NCBI GenBank assembly: GCA_023265355.1 | Contig: JAHFTZ010000065.1 | Coordinates: 1-9,059, forward strand | Origin: Terriglobus sp. | GTDB taxonomy: Bacteria > Acidobacteriota > Terriglobia > Terriglobales > Acidobacteriaceae | Direction: 5' to 3' | DNA: 9,059 nt | In this document: one piece after another, positions 6,644 through 9,059 of the stretch | Layout: each line of letters begins with the position of its first letter | How positions within the stretch are numbered: position 1 is the first letter of the stretch | Made by a program: the position numbers and the translations under genes | The notes under the pieces: generated by a model | The model's database searches: none | What the model saw: only the letters and a program-made list of their open reading frames with translations | Told to the model about the DNA's origin: nothing

Positions 6644-7486
6644 TCACTGGGGAGACTCCGTTTTGGAGGCGGTCTTCGGTGGAGCTGGACCCAGCTTCGC
6701 CAATGCCCTCTCCGCAGCCTTGGCATGCTCTCCATCCGGAGCTACGCGAAGATACTCGCCGTAGTGCTCGCGCGCCTCGTCCGTCTTCTTCAGCTTGTCG
6801 GCAGAGAGGGCATAACCCCACTGCGCATCTTCATTGTCCGCCTCGTGTTCCACCGCATCCTTGTACCGCAGATAGGCACCGGCCCAGTTGCCGTCGTTGC
6901 TGTAAAACTTCGCCACCTTCAGATCGTCAGGAACGCGGGACGCTTCCAACTTCTTCCGCGCCTCGCTCGAACTTCCGCTGCTCCCAAGATCTTTCAGCGG
7001 CATCGCCTTCACTGGAGAATCGTCGCCCTCCGTCGTCGGAGCAGGATCATCCTCACCCGAAGGATCTTTACTGGAACTGAAACCGGAGTCTCCTGCCGTA
7101 GGCCGCGGCGAATCAGAGTCTGAAGACGAGGATGAGGATGAGGAAGAGGGGGCAGAAGAAGAACTCGGCGGATCGGGGTCTTTACCGCCCGTTGGCATAT
7201 CCGGGAAATTACTCTGCGGTGGCGATGAGGGTGGCGTAGAGGGCGTGGAGGAAGAAGATGCGGGAGCGTGCGCTGGAGGAGCCGACGGAGGCTCACCTGG
7301 AACATCCGCATCCGCTCCCTGCATGGAAGTCGGTGGACCGGCATCGTTCTGCCCCGGGGCGTCGGCCGTTGGACAGGTCTTCCCCTTCGGACAGGGCTTC
7401 GTCTTCGTAGGCGTCGAGATGTCCTGGGCGGAAAGCGTCCCCGCCGCGCCCAACGCCACAACCGTCGCTAGAATAAGAATCTTCAT
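6644..7486 (-). CDS. Secreted Pro/Ser-rich protein with C-terminal TPR region
   Basis: The 280 residues divide into four parts. Residues 1-20 are a signal peptide (MKILILATVVALGAAGTLSA). A short stretch follows with a Cys pair (KPCPKGKTCPT, Cys32 and Cys38) that could form a disulfide. Residues 41-178 are a long low-complexity linker rich in Pro, Ser, Asp and Gly, including nine consecutive Ser at 114-122 and many PS/SS/DP steps. Residues 187-265 form a helical, TPR-like module (AKFYSNDGNWAGAYLRYKDAVEHEADNEDAQWGYALSADKLKKTDEAREHYGEYLRVAPD). The likely role is a periplasmic or cell-surface adaptor, with the linker spanning distance from the membrane; the partner is unknown. The ATG at 7486 has GGAAG 3 nt upstream; an in-frame ATG at 7519 would add 11 residues before the hydrophobic core. 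The stop abuts that of the convergent 149-residue gene. Confidence 0.83.
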   Translation of the reverse strand: MKILILATVVALGAAGTLSAQDISTPTKTKPCPKGKTCPTADAPGQNDAGPPTSMQGADADVPGEPPSAPPAHAPASSSSTPSTPPSSPPQSNFPDMPTGGKDPDPPSSSSAPSSSSSSSSSDSDSPRPTAGDSGFSSSKDPSGEDDPAPTTEGDDSPVKAMPLKDLGSSGSSSEARKKLEASRVPDDLKVAKFYSNDGNWAGAYLRYKDAVEHEADNEDAQWGYALSADKLKKTDEAREHYGEYLRVAPDGEHAKAAERALAKLGPAPPKTASKTESPQ

Positions 7487-7539
7487 ACGCTTCCAGATTA
7501 GACGCCATTTCTCCTGCATCTGTTTCGTCGTGAAGACGC

Positions 7540-7545
7540 TATACT
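7540..7545 (+). promoter_or_regulatory. Likely -10 box of the SET-domain gene
   Basis: TATACT, five of six matches to TATAAT, lies 14 bp before the ATG at 7560. Transcription starting about 7 nt downstream would leave a leader of roughly 8 nt, and no Shine-Dalgarno is present, which suits a leaderless or short-leader mRNA. No clear -35 box is visible. Confidence 0.4.
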
Positions 7546-7559
7546 CTCCCGAAACCCTT

Positions 7560-8009
7560 ATGACCGACCTGATCATCCGCTCCTCCGCTATCCATGCCGC
7601 CGGCTGCTACACCGTCTCCCCCATCCGCAAGGGCGGCATCGTCGTCGAATACGACGGTCCACGCATCGCCAAAGAAGTCGCCGACGAGCGCTACGCCGAG
7701 CGCGACGTAACCTATCTCTTCGGCCTCTCCGGCACGGATACCGTCATCGACGGCTTCTCTGCGGCCATGTTTATCAATCACTGTTGCGAGCCCAACTGCG
7801 AATCCGAAGAAGAAGACGGCCGCATCTTCATCCGCGCCCTCCGCCCCATCCGTGCCGGGGAGGAACTCACGTACATGTACAACCTCTACGACTCCGACGA
7901 CGACGACACGCAGGACTGCTACTGCGGTTCAGCTAAATGCCGCAGAACCATGTTCTCCGACGCCGAAGTCCGTCGCCGCAAGAAGCTGGCTAAAGCAAAG
8001 CAGGCGTAA
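7560..8009 (+). CDS. Small SET-domain protein-lysine N-methyltransferase with post-SET zinc motif
   Basis: SET enzymes transfer a methyl group from S-adenosylmethionine to lysine side chains of proteins. The 149 residues are a minimal SET domain plus post-SET: an N-terminal SAM-binding strand/turn (AAGCYTVSPIRKGGIVVEYDG, 13-33), the core motif FINHCCEPNCES (71-82, SET NHxxxPN), IRAGEELTYMYNLY (97-110; the second Tyr of TYMY aligns with the catalytic-site tyrosine), and CYCGSAKC (120-127). Cys80 of the NH motif with Cys120, Cys122 and Cys127 can supply the zinc site seen in eukaryotic SET/post-SET enzymes. A basic tail follows (RRRKKLAKAKQA, 138-149). The start is the ATG at 7560; the frame is open upstream to 7245, but that extension is antisense to the neighbouring gene. 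The substrate in this bacterium is unknown. Its last 20 bp overlap the convergent transporter gene. Confidence 0.9.
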   Translation: MTDLIIRSSAIHAAGCYTVSPIRKGGIVVEYDGPRIAKEVADERYAERDVTYLFGLSGTDTVIDGFSAAMFINHCCEPNCESEEEDGRIFIRALRPIRAGEELTYMYNLYDSDDDDTQDCYCGSAKCRRTMFSDAEVRRRKKLAKAKQA

Positions 8010-9059
8010 CAGGCGTCGTATGAATTCGTCTTCCATAGGCGAACCACCATACCGCGAACAGCACCACCACGGCTAGATTCGTCAGAGCGTCAAATCCCGC
8101 GATCGACCGTGGCCCAAGAATGGGTCCAAAGTGCACCGCCACCCGACCGCATAACCAGGCCATGTACACGATGGGAAAGTTCCCGATCGCATTGATCAAC
8201 GTGTACTTGGTACTCTGCCTCTTGCCGCCCTCACCCAGGGTCTGAAGCACCAGACCGGTGTAACACCCGTAGGCAAACCCGGTGGCGAAGTTCGAAAACA
8301 GAAGCCCCACAATCAGCGTGGAGGCCCGCATGGGCGCAACCGCCACGGCACCCGTTACCGCAGCATAAAAGACCGCTGCTCCGACATACGGGATCATCCG
8401 GTTCAGACGCACGGGCCAGAGAATCGCGCAGAGCGACCCGATCGCCGTCAGAACGCCGCCTCCCCAGCCATTCGCAAAGGCCAGCTGGGTGGACGACGCG
8501 TGATACTCCTGCGTCAAACCGCCCATGAGCTGCTGCATCGCTCCTGTCCCGATGGGCGAAGCCAGAACGAGCAGCCCCGGCGCATTCTTCCAGCTAAAGA
8601 AGGTCCGGGCCATCTCCCGCCCCATGTCCGCGAAGGTCGCACCCACCTTATCGCCGCTCTTTTCCCTGTGCGGCTCCCTCACCAGCAGTGCGGAGAGTGC
8701 AGGCGGGACGCACGCTGCCAGAATCACCGCCCCTAGAAATCCGTTCCCATGCGTAGCCGCCAGCCAGAGCAGAAGGCCGCCCACCAGCGATCCCACACCC
8801 AGATTGCCACCCTGGATCCAGCCTCCCACGTTGGCCTTCTCCGCTTTAGTCAGCAACGCCGCCATCATGCCGCCGCTCGCTGCGCTTACCATCGTCGCCA
8901 GCGCGCTTCCCAAAAAGATCAGCACAACCGCCTGGTGCGGATGTGTCTGCAGACGCCACAGGCCAACGCCCGCAAGGAGGCCCGCTCCGCAGCCCACCAA
9001 CGCCGCCCAGACCTTGCGCCGAAAGAAGAAATCCACAATCGGTGCGTAGAGGTAATAAA
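7990..9059 (-). CDS. Major-facilitator-superfamily transporter, 5' end cut by window edge
   Basis: The final 355 codons of a polytopic inner-membrane transporter are visible; the N-terminus lies beyond the right edge. The frame runs open to the edge as YYLYAPIVDFFFRRKVWAA, so the GTG at 9036 is an internal codon rather than the start. That segment resembles the charged loop between helices 2 and 3 of MFS proteins, and the AP-x-VD form recalls the AmpG/PAT (peptide-acetyl-CoA-drug) branch. About ten hydrophobic segments follow, separated in the middle by a hydrophilic loop (REPHREKSGDKVGATFADMGREM), which is what a 12-helix MFS protein missing its first two helices would show. Substrate cannot be told from sequence. 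The 3' end overlaps that of the convergent SET gene by 20 bp. Confidence 0.85.
   Translation of the reverse strand, partial: YYLYAPIVDFFFRRKVWAALVGCGAGLLAGVGLWRLQTHPHQAVVLIFLGSALATMVSAASGGMMAALLTKAEKANVGGWIQGGNLGVGSLVGGLLLWLAATHGNGFLGAVILAACVPPALSALLVREPHREKSGDKVGATFADMGREMARTFFSWKNAPGLLVLASPIGTGAMQQLMGGLTQEYHASSTQLAFANGWGGGVLTAIGSLCAILWPVRLNRMIPYVGAAVFYAAVTGAVAVAPMRASTLIVGLLFSNFATGFAYGCYTGLVLQTLGEGGKRQSTKYTLINAIGNFPIVYMAWLCGRVAVHFGPILGPRSIAGFDALTNLAVVVLFAVWWFAYGRRIHTTPVTPALL

Noticed and set aside
7114..7160. GATGAGGATGAGG-type tandem repeat as a CRISPR or mobile-element signature
   Set aside because: It is in frame within the Ser/Asp-rich linker and explained by serine and acidic codon runs; no regular spacers or terminal repeats.
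7245..7559. N-terminal extension of the SET protein
   Set aside because: The extra 105 residues are Gly/Ala-rich antisense of the Pro/Ser-rich linker and bear no resemblance to SET-family N-termini.
1..9059. Defence island, biosynthetic cluster, prophage or transposon
   Set aside because: No nuclease/toxin pairs, modification modules, synthases, integrases or transposases are visible; the genes look like ordinary chromosomal housekeeping and envelope genes.

Overview
This 9.06 kb window reads as chromosomal DNA from a moderately high-GC Gram-negative bacterium. The gene content (a PagL-like outer-membrane protein, several secreted TPR proteins, stand-alone formiminotransferase, small zinc-ribbon PspC protein) and codon choice suggest an acidobacterium of the Terriglobus/Granulicella/Edaphobacter type. 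That placement is an inference from general familiarity, not a database match. The window looks like ordinary core and accessory chromosome. I see no transposase, integrase, phage gene, CRISPR array, tRNA or rRNA.

Layout: eleven protein genes cover almost everything, and no gap exceeds about 130 bp. Positions 1-4910 hold a leftward run: a zinc-ribbon/PspC membrane protein, lysA (diaminopimelate decarboxylase), a YebC/TACO1 translation factor, a PagL-like lipid A deacylase homologue, a glutamate formimidoyltransferase (FtcD) and a secreted protein cut by the left edge. The last three are tightly spaced (25 and 32 bp) and probably co-transcribed. A strong minus-strand intrinsic terminator lies between the PspC gene and lysA and ends 11 bp before the lysA start codon, which raises the question of how lysA is transcribed.

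Positions 4987-8009 alternate in strand: a secreted TPR protein (minus), a 149-codon unrecognised protein (plus), a secreted Pro/Ser-rich protein with a C-terminal TPR region (minus), and a small SET-domain lysine methyltransferase (plus). Packing is extreme. The 149-codon gene shares its start bases (CATG) with the divergent TPR gene, and its stop codon directly abuts the stop of the convergent gene (TGATCA). The SET gene overlaps the end of the last gene, a major-facilitator transporter cut by the right edge, by 20 bp.

Functionally the window mixes lysine/cell-wall precursor synthesis (lysA), translation quality (yebC), envelope modification and stress (PagL-like, PspC-like), folate one-carbon/histidine breakdown (ftcD) and several envelope proteins of unknown role. 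No single dedicated system is evident. The best leads are the terminator-like leader of lysA, the SET protein with an intact zinc-binding post-SET motif, the exactly abutting orphan gene, and an inverted repeat flanking the likely pspC promoter.
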